Shown piece by piece: positions 35,471-48,197 of a DNA stretch of 64,000 nt (positions within the stretch are counted from its first letter, which is position 1; each line of letters opens with the position of its first letter). Source of the DNA: Montifringilla adamsi. Taxonomy: Eukaryota > Chordata > Aves > Passeriformes > Passeridae. Position numbers and translations under genes: made by a program. The notes below the pieces were generated by a model that saw only the letters and a program-made list of their open reading frames with translations, was not told where the DNA came from and ran no database searches. The stretch is from positions 631,221-695,220 of the forward strand of contig JAGGNK010006426.1 of NCBI GenBank assembly GCA_017590115.1, read 5' to 3'.

Positions 35471-38400
35471 GGCACCATTATCATAGGGCAGTTGCCATCG
35501 TGACTGTGGCCGGCTAAGAACAATTACAATTATTACTGTGCCACTGGCAAAACAAAAAATTTAAATAGTTATACTATATTAGTGTGCTTATGATTGAGTT
35601 CAAAAAAGGTAGAATTAACACCTGCTCTGCAATGCTTTTACCTTTATGGGTGTAACTGCTCTTTATTCTTTCTGAGTCATTGTGGGCTAGTACTCCTAAT
35701 TCAGACAGAGGGTGTACATTTAGTATCCATATGATATATTTTTTCAAACAAGAATTCTCATTATCCAGGGTAAGCAAGTTAATTTATTAATATCTTATAT
35801 CTGGTGTGATATCAGGAGCTGCATGTTTTTAATATGGGATGTAATGAAATAGGTGAGCAGTTCCCAAACCCAGAATTTTTCCACCACTTTTCTGCACAAC
35901 ACTGAATCACCCTGTGGAGATATGTAGACTAGGAAGAGGAAGAATTACGTGAGATGGATTACTAGGCAATGAGAACTAACAGAAAAAAAAAGAAGGAGAG
36001 ATGTTATGAGAGCACTGTTCTAAGACTGCAAGACAAGAGTCTCAGAAAGTAAAGTTTAAAATTTAGCGCAGCAAGGTTAAAGGTGGAATCCAGAAAAAAA
36101 TGACACAATCAAAATGAAGCCCTAATAGTTTAGTTAGGCAGAACAGTGTAATGAAAGACAATAGTTGTCTCAGTCAACCTTGTTTGTGGCAAGGTATCTA
36201 AGACTTTACATTCCAGTATAAGTATAGTATTCAGGTCTTTTTTGAAATGATAATTAATATTTGCATGATCTCAAGGCCTAATATTACAAGCTAGGAGACT
36301 GTGCAATGTTTACATACCAAGATATTAGAACAGGAAATGGAGGCAATATGAAAAAAGTGCAAACAATGAGATTAGCAAAGGACATGGCAGTAAAATTTAA
36401 TGTTGGCAGGTAGTACATTCTGCCTCTGGTATTAGAAGTCCTTTGTTTTAGTCCCAGAGCCTGCTGCTGAAATATGGAGAGATTTCAGGTGAAATTTGTA
36501 TTCTGAATGAGATTAAAAAAATGCAAGGGAAAAAGTTAAACATCTCTGTAAAATGCAATGGACATATCTGCTTCTAAAAAACTATCCACAGAGATATGAT
36601 AGACAAGGCAAACAGGAAGTTGTAGTGACATTCTCTCCTACAATCAGTTTTAAATGCTTCCATTCTAACTATACACAACTGGCTGATTAAGGAATATGAT
36701 TTGAAACTCGTTTTTGACAGACTTAGGCAGATACGTAGGGGCACCAAAACAGACTTAGCAGTCTTCAAAAACCAGTTGTTTTCATTTTATGATATAAAGC
36801 AAGTTACTGCTCAAGAAAATTATTTTAACAATACAGTTAAAGTACAGTTTACTTTCTATAATAAGCAGTCTTATACGAGAAAGAGGAGGGTAGCTCATTA
36901 TTCTTGAAAGAAGGGATATCCAAGAGAAAGCAACTCATTTAAATGACAGTTTTCAGCCCTCATGCTGCACACTTTTCCCTTTTCCAACACTGAGTATCCT
37001 ATTAATCTTCAATGCTCATAAACTGTAGATGAGGGAGGCACAGACTGAAAAAGACAGATAATAAGCTCTAGGATAAGCTAAAATATGGAGTAAGCAGCTT
37101 TATTTCGTTGGCTTACAGGAGATGGAGGAAAACAGTTGATGGAAAATACAGTATAGTCGGAAACAGTTTATTTCAGGGAGGATCACGCAAGTGACCTTGG
37201 TCTGTACTATTTTTAATACAGTCTTCACCATATCTTTGGAAAACAAAAACTAGCGAGCATGTGAAAATTCATTTACAAAGTAAAGTGTAATATTGTATAT
37301 GTCCATTCACCATGCTTATTACATTAAATGTTTTGGTGCCATTGCCAGGTAGAACACAAATATTAATAATGATATTTTATGTTTTTCTGACATAATTTGG
37401 GATGATATTATGCTCTTGAAACAATGATGTGACCATTACCATATTCTTGGTTCCATATATAGAGTTTGTTCTCTTCTGTTATAACAAGATTCTCAGTGTA
37501 AGAATTGAAGTTCTCTACCATATTTTAAAAAAAAGTGTTCAAAGAAATTATTTTCACTAGCAAGTCAGACTTATTCTTGGTTTGATACTAGTAATGAAAT
37601 TATGTCCTTCTATGTCTAATTTCTCAACTCATGTATCAGTTTTAAAACAGTTTAAACTCTTCTACCAGGCCACTATAACTTTGTGGACCTTGCAACCTTC
37701 CTCTGCAGAATGAGGCTATGTCCTGCAGGTGTGTTAGGTAAAAAAAATTAGAGATTATTCTCACACAACTTAAAAGCAAGCTCCAAAATACTCTTCATTT
37801 TGTGGCTTAGAATAAAAAAAAAAGCACAGACAGTTGAACCTGGAAACCAATAATTTTGATAAAGCATACGTAACAAATTTGTCTGTGGATTTTCTAGTCA
37901 CAAACAAGTTTTCATCATGTTTCATCATTTAGATTATTAATACTATCTGCTGAGCACTGACGGTTGCTGGTAGCTGGTAACTGAAATGTGTTGTTAACCT
38001 GACTGTGGGTTGTGCTAGTGCTTGGAGATAATTTGTTCTCAAAACAGCACAGTATGAGCACAGCAGGTACCAAGTAAAAGCAATAGTAAGAAATTGAACA
38101 GGTCTTCGGTGCTATGATTATTATTACTGTGGTCTAGTTTTCATTTGCCATTTGGAAAGTCAGTTTCTTAAATATCCTTTGTTAGAAATACCCTCATATT
38201 TTCCCTCCAGGCAGCAGAATTCAAAAACAGGAGGAGAGAAGAAGTATTCCAGCAATTTACTGACTTCAGGTGATTTTTAGTTCAAGTTAATTGAGTAAGA
38301 GAAAAATTCTTTTAAGCTACAGAAATATATCAGAAAATATATAATTTAATATTAATTTAATTAATTTAAATATCTAATATCTAAGACTCTAATTAAGCAA

Positions 38401-39013
38401 TGTTATTACATCCTTAAAAGCACTGATAGTACCTGAGTCGTTGATAAGTACTTACCTATAGTAAACAAATAAGAAAGCACACAGGATAAGCCTTTTGACT
38501 TTACTCACATCCAAATATTCACTACAGGAATAATCTTGCAATGAAATTTTAGACCAAAATGAAACCACTAAATTACTTTAGTGAAAGAAAAATAGCAGAC
38601 TCCAACCCAAGAAAGGAGAGAATTAGATTAAACAACCTCAGCTGAGATGTACATGGAATGGAGGAAGTCACATAGGGGAAAAGAGACAAGAGAGACCCAC
38701 ACCATGGTAAAGCCATGGGTTCTGGTAGGCAGTGACCTTAGCAGGGGCTAGGCACCTAAGAAGAAACTAGGGCTGAGGAGGCATCAGTCAGAGTTCCATC
38801 TTTAATCAGCATTTATACGTTTTGACCCCCATACCTCAATAAAGGTGCATACATCAAGATTTGTTTCATATATGATAGAATTTAATTTTCCTCTTACTGA
38901 GTGTAGCAGGTCACTTCTTTTGAGTAAGAGAATTAACAATGCATTTGCAGTTAAGTAGCATCATGTAGTCATTCAAACTTCCCTGAAAGTTCATTTTCAA
39001 GCCCTGGTCTTAA
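35471..39013. other. AT-rich unique DNA, no gene recognised
   Basis: No repeat family or gene identified. An A/T-only stretch at about 38335-38385 is the main low-complexity feature. The plus-strand frame at 36701-36907 is Lys/Arg/Phe-rich with no recognisable domain. Confidence 0.55.
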
Positions 39014-39374
39014 GATCACAGAATCACAGGATGTGCTGAGTTGGAAGGCACCCAGAAAGATCATAGCATCCAACTCCTAGCCCTGCACAGGGTCATGCCC
39101 AAGAGTCACACTGTGTTCTTGAAAGCACTATCCAGAAGCTTCTCGTCAGGCTGGTGCTGTGACCACTTCTCTGGGGAGCTGTTCTGGTGCCCAACCACCC
39201 TCTGGGGGAAGAGCCTATCCCTAATATTCAACCTATATCTCCCCTGACACAACTTCATGCCATTCCCTCAAGTCCTGCCATTGGTCAGCAGAGAGATGAG
39301 ATCATGTCTGCCCCCTTTCTCATGAGGAATTTGCAGAGTGCAATCAGGCTCCTCTTTTCCAGGTTGAACAGACC
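39014..39374 (-). mobile_element. CR1 LINE 3' part, minus orientation (left half, split)
   Basis: It opens with 'gatcacagaatcacaggatg' and runs through the reversed 3' UTR ('cctgcacagggtcatgccc', 'gaatttgcagagtgcaatca') to 'tccaggttgaacagacc'. It is interrupted at 39374 by an LTR and resumes after 39991. The last six bases, CAGACC (39369-39374), are repeated exactly on the far side of the LTR. Confidence 0.92.
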
Positions 39375-39991
39375 TCTCAGGTTTTGTATTGCTGAAATGG
39401 CTCCCGAGGTATTAAAGAGTCTTTTTCCCAGCCCCATGACTGAAGAAGAAGCTGAGATGCGTTGGTTCTGCTTTTCAAGGTTGTTTATTTTTCCTTATCC
39501 ATAACATTCGTTTTCTGACCTGCGGAGATCTGTCCAGCAGGTTGGTCCGTGTCACTCTGCCTGTCCTTGGGGCAGTGTTAACATTTTATAGTAAAAACTA
39601 CCTGCACTTTATTACAATAACTTTCCAATACCTATCACCTATGTTAGACAGTCTCTCTCTACTCTAAAGCAATCCAAAAGTGCCACCATCACAGCAGAAG
39701 ATGGAGGACAAGAAGAAGCAGGAGGAAGGACAGGACACACCTAAATTCCTCCATCTTGCCTCCTGAACCCCATTCTAAAACCCCAAAATTCTACTTTTCA
39801 CCCTGTGACAAATTAACTATCATTCTACTTAAACTCTCATGCCTTGTAAATGTTCACATAAAGCTGGTAATTTTTTCCATGGGTTAAAATCAAAGGTGCA
39901 GGTGTTTTCAACTCTGTGCCAAGGTCTCTGAGCGCCCTGCCAGGGTCTTAAGTCCTCCAGGGCAGTCAGAGGAATGTCCTGGGTTCTGACA
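39375..39991 (-). mobile_element. Solo LTR, ERVK-like, nested in CR1, minus orientation
   Basis: A 617-bp insertion with an exact 6-bp target duplication CAGACC (39369-39374 and 39992-39997), as made by class II (ERVK-type) elements. On the minus strand it starts TGTCAGAACCC. The other terminus reads CTGAGA, one base from the inverted partner CTGACA. Minus-strand signals fit an LTR: a TATA-like 'actataaaatgt' (39581-39592) and AATAAA motifs at 39608-39613 and 39484-39489. No gag, pol or env remnant is present, so it is a solo LTR. Confidence 0.9.
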
Positions 39992-40688
39992 CAGACCAAG
40001 TGATTTCAACCACTCCTAATAAGGGCTCCCCTCAAGGCTCTTCACCATCTTTGTTTCCCTCTGTATGCTTTCTAATAGCTTTTTTTTATCTTTCTCATGT
40101 TGAGGTGACCAAAACTGCTCCCAGAACTCATCTGAGGCTGCCCCAGCTCAGAGCAGAGCAGGACAATCCCCTCCCTTGCCTGGCTGGTGATGCTGTCCCT
40201 GATGCCTCCCAGGACAGGGCTGGCCCTCCTGGCTACCAGGGCACTGCTGACTCATGTTTAACTTTCCATCAGCCAGGACCCCCAGGTGCCTTTCTGCAGC
40301 ATTACTTTCCAGCATCTCATTTCCCAATCTTTCCCACATCCAGGGTTGGCTCAGGTGCAGCATCTGGCACTTTCTCTTGTTGAACTTTGTGTGGTTGGTG
40401 ATTGCCAGCCTCTAATTTGTCTCTGTAGGTAGTCAACAGCTCCTTCCAGTTTTCTGCAAGCATGTTTAATATTCCTTGTAGTCCAAGTAATTTAAGAAGA
40501 TTCTAAAGAACACACGGCTGAAGAAACCTCACTAGTTATGGGTCACCAGTCTGATGTAAACCCATTAACTATAACCCTTTGTGTCCTTCTTGTGAGCCAG
40601 CTGTTCACCTACTGCATGATGTGTTTATCCAGCTCTGTGCTGGACACTTTGTCCAGATGAGTACTGTGAAAGACAGTATCAAAAGCTT
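39992..40688 (-). mobile_element. CR1 LINE, minus orientation (right half, split)
   Basis: The same CR1 resumes after the nested LTR, with 'ggctcttcaccatctttgtt', 'gaggtgaccaaaactgc' and 'agcagagcaggacaatcccc', and then ORF2. The minus-strand stretch at 40148-40363 reads [28 protein letters not shown], a clear CR1 ORF2 C-terminal block. It continues upstream through the reversed RT text ('gtttatccagctctgtgctg', 'gacagtatcaaaagctt') and stops abruptly at about 40688, where another LTR begins. Confidence 0.93.
40148..40363 (-). pseudogene. CR1 ORF2 C-terminal remnant
   Basis: A 71-codon open stretch with HLGVLADGKLNMSQQC followed by CPGSQEGQPCPGRHQGQHHQPGKGGDCPALL, a segment of ORF2 just beyond the RT core in one CR1 subfamily. 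Frames are broken on both sides. Confidence 0.88.
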
Positions 40689-41088
40689 GGTTCTGGCCAG
40701 GATTGGGATAACTTCTGCATAAGCCATGAGTGAGAATCACTAGGACCTGGAGGTTATTGTACATCATCTTCTTGCGGTGGGGGAAGTGGCCCCTGCTGGG
40801 TCACATAGTGTGACAGCAGTTGAATTGGACTTTTAGGTGAACCTTTTGCATGTGAATCACTTTCTTTTGTACATTTCTTTATTCATGTTTCTGTTAGTGT
40901 TTGTTTTTCTTATGTCATTGCTCTTTCCTGTAAGTTGTTCTTATCTCAGCCCATGACCTTTACCTGTTCTACCTTCAATTCTTCTCTCCAGCCCTCAGCT
41001 GGAGGTGTGGGAAGGAGGGAGATGAGGCAGCAGTACATGGTTTCAGTGGGAGCACTGAATTGAAGAATACCATTCCTAAACCACGATA
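40689..41088 (+). mobile_element. Solo LTR (family 1), 5' end damaged, abutting CR1
   Basis: It matches the LTR at 12169-12597 in order: 'ggttctggccag' start, 'ctaggacctgga', a 'cattgctgttt'-like centre, 'tcttatctca.ccca', and the end 'accattcctaaaccacgata'. The first few bases (TGTCC in the other copy) are replaced by CR1-derived 'agctt'. It was therefore inserted into or truncated against the CR1. CR1 sequence is not recognised on the far side and no target duplication is visible. Confidence 0.82.
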
Positions 41089-41465
41089 TAAGAGAATATG
41101 GTACACAACAATTGAGGAGCCTTGTCTTGATCAAGCATGGCTTATGTCTTAATCACATACACAAATAACCATAGGATGTAGAAGTCTGAATACAAAATGT
41201 ATGTATTTGTATGTAGATGCCTGTATTTAATAATTATAGTAATGGATGACTTAATAGCTTGGATTTTTACCAAAAGAACATTTTTTAAATACATGTTGAT
41301 ATTTATTCTCAAAATAGTTATCTAGATGTAAAAGAATGATTGATAAACTTAAAGAAACCCCTTACCATGTAAACATATACCACTTCAGGAAAAATATTAG
41401 CTGGAAGTCAGCAGTGAGTTTTCTCTTCTGAAAATACAAAAAACAAACCACCAGAAATATAGTCC

Positions 41466-41469
<4 letters not shown>

Positions 41470-41500
<31 letters not shown>

Positions 41501-41555
41501 AAAAAAACCACAAAAAAACCCCAAAAACCCAAAAAAACAAAACAACGAAACCAAC
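41470..41555. repeat. (A)29 run followed by (CCAAAAA)n
   Basis: Twenty-nine A at 41470-41498, followed by C-interrupted A blocks. The Phe/Val-rich minus-strand frame over it is an artefact. It might be a retroposon tail but no body is recognised. Confidence 0.93.
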
Positions 41556-41949
41556 AAAAGAAATCTGCAGTAAAAGATGTTCTTACTGCAGACATGTCTC
41601 TTACCGCAGCCCAGAAACCTGAAAGCAATGACTCAAATAAGCATTACAAATTTGGTGACTATATTTTCATTCACTTAGTTTCCAGTGCCAAATGTAGAAT
41701 ACAGCAGTAAAAAGAAAGGAGGGAAAGTATCTGGTCTACATTAACAAATATGATTTTAGGCATAAAAGAAAAAATGCAAACAAGAGCCCTAATGAAAATG
41801 TCTGACAAACCGTCTTCAGAACTAGCAGTTTATTTTGCTTCTGCTCACTCTTGCACTTACTGGAACAAATTTCAGCTATGAGATTGCCACAGTGTTTGCT
41901 ATAGTGTCAAAATAGAAATCAGTTAATTATTATTTAGGGTATAGTTTTG

Positions 41950-42400
41950 TACTGGTCTGGCAGTGCAGGAACTCAGGACGTGTCTTGACTGGCCTTGCCC
42001 ATGTCCTGCTTTTACTTTTTCTTAATAATCATCTGGTGGCCATTGCCAAGCATGTTGGGAAATACAGCTCAAAAATAACTGTATCTGAGCAAGACCTCCC
42101 AGGGAGGTCCCGTAACTCCTCTTATATCCCCAGATGTGGGAGGAGATGGTTAACCTTCTAGGCTTCAGATGAAAAACAATGAGAGAGAAGATGACTGTAA
42201 CATGGAAATATATGTTTAATGCTGTAACATGGAAATGCAGTCCCTCTGGGACAGAGATGAATACACACCAATCATTCTCCCAGTGAAAATCTCGTGGCTA
42301 GAACTTATCATCTTGTGCCCCTTCCCCTGTTCTTCCACAGAAAGTGTGAACAGTTGGTACTAGAACTTGGAGAGCTGTTGGAAAGGTGAACCCAATACTA
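41950..42400. other. Moderately GC-rich block, possible decayed LTR
   Basis: This block is less AT-rich than its surroundings and holds an inverted repeat (gacctccc/gggaggtc, 42093-42109). It also holds a 15-bp direct repeat 'ctgtaacatggaaat' at 42195-42209 and 42222-42236. The style (TG-start 'tgtactggtctgg', a 'cttatatcc' TATA-like stretch) resembles an old LTR, but I could not fix ends or a target duplication. Confidence 0.3.
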
Positions 42401-45400
42401 GAGCCAAGAGGTAGAAATATACAAAGTTTCTGTATGACAATGCTTACTGTATTATTAGTGAGATTTTCCCCTTCTCTGAGCTAATTTTGAATGCTGTTGT
42501 GATGTGATTAACATAATTGTCGTGGTTCTATATATCTCATTTGTTTTTGTCCATTACAATGGTTTTAGTGTAACATTAAATTCCAAAGTCCTCTTCTTAA
42601 ATGTCATACAAAACACATTTCCATTGTATAATTACATTGATAGTTCTATGTGAGGTGCTCAGAATGATCAATAACCATTTGTAAATGACTTGGACAATTT
42701 TTGGCTCAGAAGTTAACACAGATATTAAATTCTTCTAGTGTTAAAGTCTGGGAAACAACAGCGAATCAAGTGCAGCATGCATACATAAAATTAAAAGAAA
42801 ATCAAACCTATGTTTAAAATAGAAATCAGCTCCTTATCTAGCCTCAATGTAAAAAAAAATCACTCTGAAACATTGTTTTACTATATAAAGCACATCAGTG
42901 CAATATTGTCATTTTTAAAGGTATTTGTAAGCATGTGGTATCTGAGAAGTACCTAGGTACCGAGAAATTGTGTGTGTAATTTGATACAATAATCTCCTTC
43001 TTTTAGGGTATCAAATGTTTCTTCTAAGACTGTATAAATGGTCTCATTTTCTATCACAATAGAAAAACCTTTTTTGCATCTCCCCATCCTTTCATTCAAA
43101 TGTTTTATTTATTTATCAAATACATTCTTATCTTCAGTATCATGTTGCATTTTAATAATATAAAATAGCCCATTGAATGTCTTTGTTCCTTCTTCTTGTT
43201 GTTCTTGGTAGTATTACTACTACTACTACTTAGAAAACCCCAAACATAAATAAGGAAGCTCAGAGAAGCATGCATGTAATGCTTCAGTAAGTCTCATTTG
43301 AAAACAGTAGATCTTGAACATTTAAATAATCTTATAAATTGAAGATGTACTTCTTTAATATTTATTAAATCCCCTGAGACTCATCTATTATTACAGTTCT
43401 AAAAAAACCCCACAATTAACTCTGACCACTTAATTCAAGCTTTATAATTCTACTTTTTAAATAATTCTGTCTCTCCTGAATGTCAGAGGTATGAAAGAAT
43501 CAAGAAAACAGGGCTCGGCTATTCTAACCTAACTATAGCGATGTGGTTTATTTACCAGTATGAATGGGTACTAAAAAGATATAATTGAATTTTCTAATTA
43601 TTGATGGAATTGATTTCAAATAAGTTCTCAAAATTTTCATCATTAAAATATACTTTGAGATAAGATATCAAAAGGAGGCATTTAAAATGCCCACAAGTGA
43701 TAAAGAAAACATTTTGTTGTCTTATTCCATAACCTTACTCCAGTTTTTCCTAGCTTTGCAAAACATACTGCCGTGTTTGTAAGCCCATGTCCCCTAATTC
43801 CCATTAGTTAGTATTACAATTGTTTGTACTTCAATTACTTATGAAAAACTTCCCCACAAAGATTTCACCTTTATGAGAAGAATCATTTTATTTTGTGTTT
43901 GAGCAGTAACCACTCATATCTGTGCAATTAAAGCAGAATGTTTCCGTTTAACATCTCTAACACAAGAGAACACTAAATGTGCCTTTTCCATTAGGGATCA
44001 AAAGTAAACTACAGCAATAAACAGGAAAGCAATTTCAGCAATGCATCAGAGGATCATGTGTGCTGTTATCACAGACACAGACACATGTACACGGGTCCTG
44101 GAGTGGTCAGCTCTGCAGTGCTGGGTAAAATCTGCATGAGTGAGTAACGGCACTTGAGCAATTACTGACTTACGCTTCTTAGGCTCACTGCTACTCTGTA
44201 ATTGACTGCATATGGAAAGATTTCCTGTTTGTTTTTTTCATAGGTTTTGTTGTTAGATTTAACATAACACAAAACAATTAGTCAGAGATTTTTGTATCTT
44301 CAGTGCTATGCATACACCTTGAAAAAATATACATTATGTTTCTTTAGCATTATTTCAGGTGATACCACGTAATACATCTTTACATACTTTTTTTTTCTTT
44401 TTTTAACACATTAGGAGACAGCTGATCTACCTTAACAAAGTGTGTTCCGCTCACTGGTGTTGGGAATAATATTGAGGCTGACCCCATAAGGTGGATTACC
44501 TTCCCCTTTCTGTGTTAGCCATTTAGAGCCCAGTAGACAGTCAACTTTTAGAGTACTTGATTTATCATGTTTTACCATTTCATGATACAGGTCCAGTACT
44601 TTCAAGCAAATACTTCATCCATAACTTGGTTAGGGAAAAAAAATCCCTTTCATTTCAACACAGATTTTGTTTCCAATGTACTAGAATATTTAAAACCAAC
44701 AACTTATTTTTCTCACATCTCTTCATGTAAGAATAACAAAAATCAGAGCCAGTGCTGTATAGATATAAGGATACAGTGATGATCTCTGAAATTAATCTAC
44801 ATGATTAACATTTAGCTTCTATAAGTGCAATAATGTTAATATTAATGTGTCTTGTTTTGGTAAGAAGGGTTGGTGTTTGGGTTTTTGGGGCTCTCTTAAA
44901 TGAAATGTTGGTCAATAATTGCCTCTGGGAGCATGATTTCAAGAGTATCGTACAGAGTGAAGAAGAATAAAATGTGTTTTGAATACCATTCAAGAACTAC
45001 TTTAAAAATGTAAGAATATTCTGACAATGGAAGTGTTATTTAGGAGATGTTGAATCAATCTATTCTCATCTGCCCCACCTTTTTACTTTTATAAATGTAC
45101 CCATTTCTTAGAAACTTGGAAGGTTTACATATATGAAGTCTGTGAGCCTTTACTCCAGTGAAATTTCCTCTACAAAGTCACACAGTATCTGATTTGAGTT
45201 GGCAGGAAGTTTAAAACTTCAACAGAGAAAAACTTTGGAAATGAGCCTTTTAAGAAAAGAAGATTTTGTTTTATGAAAGATTCTATCAGTATGCAAAATT
45301 CTTCCCCTAAACCCTACTTGAGTGCTTTAAATGAAGAACAGTGAAGTTTCAAAAGAAGACATAAAATAAATGGAACCTTTATGCCATATCCAATATTCAA

Positions 45401-46933
45401 GTACTCTGGATTACTCTTTAAATGATTGCTATTCAATCCCTTAAAAGTAGCTTACTTTGTGTGTAGTAGCAACAATGACCAGTAAACTTTGGAGTGTTTC
45501 TGTAGAAGAGTAAGAAATATCACCTCTAAAGCTGAGACTCATTCCCTCTTAGAGCATGGAGTTTATTTAAAAATGAAAGAACTTCAGCAGAATGAATAGT
45601 AACTTGCAGAATATGGAATAATGTTTGATAGTTGAGAGTGTTCTTTGGAGAAGTAGAAAACCTACTAATAAATGGTGATGCAAGATTAGCCACTGTGGCT
45701 AAGGAGATGATTTTGTAATCTGGATTTAAAACACCTTACCTTTTTGGTGGATACTGGAAGTAGCGTTTCATTTTTTTACTTGATTCTTACTGAAAACTGA
45801 TTAATTAATATGCCTTCAAATGTTCAGATTTTTAGGATTCAGCTTAGGAAAATATTTCTTCAAGCAATTTTCTGCTAGATCTTGAAAGTCAAGGTTAGTT
45901 TAAAAAATCTGTCGAATTTACTGGTGGAATTAGTCACAAAGTGAGGTTATAAGCAAAAAAATATTGAGATGATCTACAGTGTACACATAAGATTTTAGAA
46001 AGGTTTTAAATGTTTTCCTAAGTTCTAAAAGTCTTGAAATATTAATGTGTCTGATTCTTATTGCTAGAATATCTTTATTAAAGAAGCAGATTACTGAAGA
46101 ACTTAGTGGTTTTCCTTTTTTTTTTTTTTTTTTTAAATTGTATTAAGGATTCTGTATTTCTGGAGGAACTTCATTTACCTCCTTTTAAAATTCAATTAAA
46201 TACAAAGTACTGTAGAGTCCTACCTTTTGCTCTGCCTATACAGTCATTTCTATGTTCTATTATGCAAACTAACAAGCACCAAATGTTTCAAACACTTCCT
46301 CACAGTAACATTTGCAGTCTGTAAATTAAAGACTTGAAAATCTCAGGAGTATGTTTAATAATGCTTTGATTATTCTATTTCATCCTATACTTTAGTTTTC
46401 AAGGTTGTGCAGAAACAACAAATGACCCAAAAAAAGATAATTTAGGTCAGTCAAATACATATTTGGAAGAGCTGTAAGATTTAGTGTGCCAAAAATTACA
46501 AAATAAAATATAGATGAAAATTAAATAAATTAAAGCAAAGATACAGACGTATCAAATAACTGAGGAATTAATGCATTCAATGTACACTTTCAGCACATTA
46601 TGTAGCTAGGAGAGTTCCCAAGCTGTTTCCAAGTGTATGGCTAATGTTTTTCAGTTAACTGAGAACCTCATGAAACATTTTGGACAGTTAAATTACTTCT
46701 AAGGAAGGAATATAAGCTTTTCCATAACAGTGGGGTTTTTTCCCTTTTCTTTTTTCTTCTGCAGAAAAAGCTTTGAAACGTCATTTAAAAATATTTGTTA
46801 AATTTACCAGGTGGCTTTAGGTGGCTTATTTCTCTAGATCATTTCTGGGATGGCCAATGATAAGTGGACTCGTACACTTATAGGGCTCATGTAGGTATAC
46901 CTGGGATACCTTTGCACCTGTGAGAGTCAAGAC

Positions 46934-47800
46934 TGTTATTGATTAATGACTCAAAACATTTGCCCATTTGTGGAGGCTTCAGGGTGCTTTGCTCAGGCCA
47001 GGTTTGCATCCCTTGAGGGGATGATTTTGGGTATGTAATGCCTAGTCTGCATACACAGAGGAAGTGAACTGTTACTGTCTGGAGGCTACAAAGGAGGCCT
47101 TGGGGCTGATAACAGGCAAATCCTGCAAGGCAATATGGTGCCTCATATCATGCTGATTGCACTCTTTTACACAACTCACTAAGTTGCAAAACTCCCTCTC
47201 TCCTCCCTAGGAAGGTCTGATAGGGCTTTACCACCGGGGCTTTGATTGCCCTGATGTGAGGCAGCTGTCAGGTCTTAGAAGGTGTCATAAACCCTCAAAG
47301 ATCATCAAAGAGCACGCAGACTAATTTCCTGAGGCCTTCTACCAGGGGACTGGAGGATTCCCCCACCAAGACAGATACTAGGCATATTTTGAAATATCAG
47401 ACGTTGTGCTTTGCAGACTTTTTACCACACCCCCAGCAGATCAAGACTCTAACCATGACTTTGCCCAAGAGATATCTAGGCTGCAAAAATCAAGTCTCTT
47501 CACAAGATCTACAGATGTTGATGTTTTTACTCTTATTTTTTTCTCTCTTTCTTTGTTCTCCCTTTTAAATTTTCTTAAGTAGTATTTTTATGCTTTCGTA
47601 TTGATCTATTGTTCTAGATAACAATAACTGAAGCAGATATGTATCTGCTTTCCATTGCACCCAAATTGTTCTCAAATAAACCCTACATATATATAGTTTC
47701 AAACATTGAACATTCGGTGTCTTGTCACTCCGATCCACCCCCAGGGATCCATTAACAAAAACCTGGCTTACTCTTGCCTTCTTAGGGGTGGGCCATAACA
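46934..47800 (+). mobile_element. Solo LTR (family 3), plus orientation
   Basis: The 3' end is clear: an AATAAA signal at 47675-47680, a 'cattcggtgtcttgtcac' block, 'ggatccattaacaaaaacct' and the terminus 'gggccataaca' at 47800. The proposed 5' end TGTTAT (46934) is the inverted partner of ATAACA. An alternative start is 'tgtggaggcttc' at 46969. Neither start gives a convincing target duplication, so the left boundary is uncertain. No internal viral genes are present. Confidence 0.75.
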
Positions 47801-48197
47801 ACATCTCAGCTTTAGTCAGTTTGGGATTTAAGACATTTTGTATCATTATTCTATAGCCATATGAAAAGTAAACCTTCCTAGATGCTCAGCTTTAACACTG
47901 AACCTTTTTACTATTGCTTTTTTTATTATTTGTTTAGCTATTGTTGGGACAGGAATTCCTAGTACTTGCAAGGCCACCACTGCCTGCCTCACTGAAGCCG
48001 TAGGACATCAATATTAAAAGTCCTCTGCACAGCCATGGGCCTCACTGGCCTTGGCCTATCCCAGTCCCCAGGGAGGTGTCTGATAACCTGGATTTGGGTC
48101 GTACCTCGATGCTCTTCATTCTGTCCTACTCCCTGGCTGGAGGCAACAGGATGAGCTCTGGCTGTCCAGGTCCTGGTCTGTCATCCTCTCACAAAGT
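47801..48197. other. Spacer between LTR and CR1, unassigned
   Basis: The left part is ordinary AT-rich DNA. The right part (about 48000-48180) is GC-richer ('cctcactggccttggcctat' and following) and may belong to an unrecognised repeat or to 3' CR1-flanking sequence. No motif was identified. Confidence 0.5.

Larger units (their letters stand above)
41089..46933. other. AT-rich DNA, no gene recognised
   Basis: Apart from the repeats and the putative old element listed separately nothing is recognised. A (TAC)5 run lies at 43215-43229 and a T19 run at 46116-46134. The open frames are short and without motifs. Confidence 0.55.

Noticed and set aside
39375..39991. First choice of LTR ends at 39390 (tgctgaaatgg) to 39991
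   Set aside because: That start gives no target duplication. Moving it to 39375 yields the exact CAGACC duplication and inverted ends TGTCAG/CTGACA with one mismatch.
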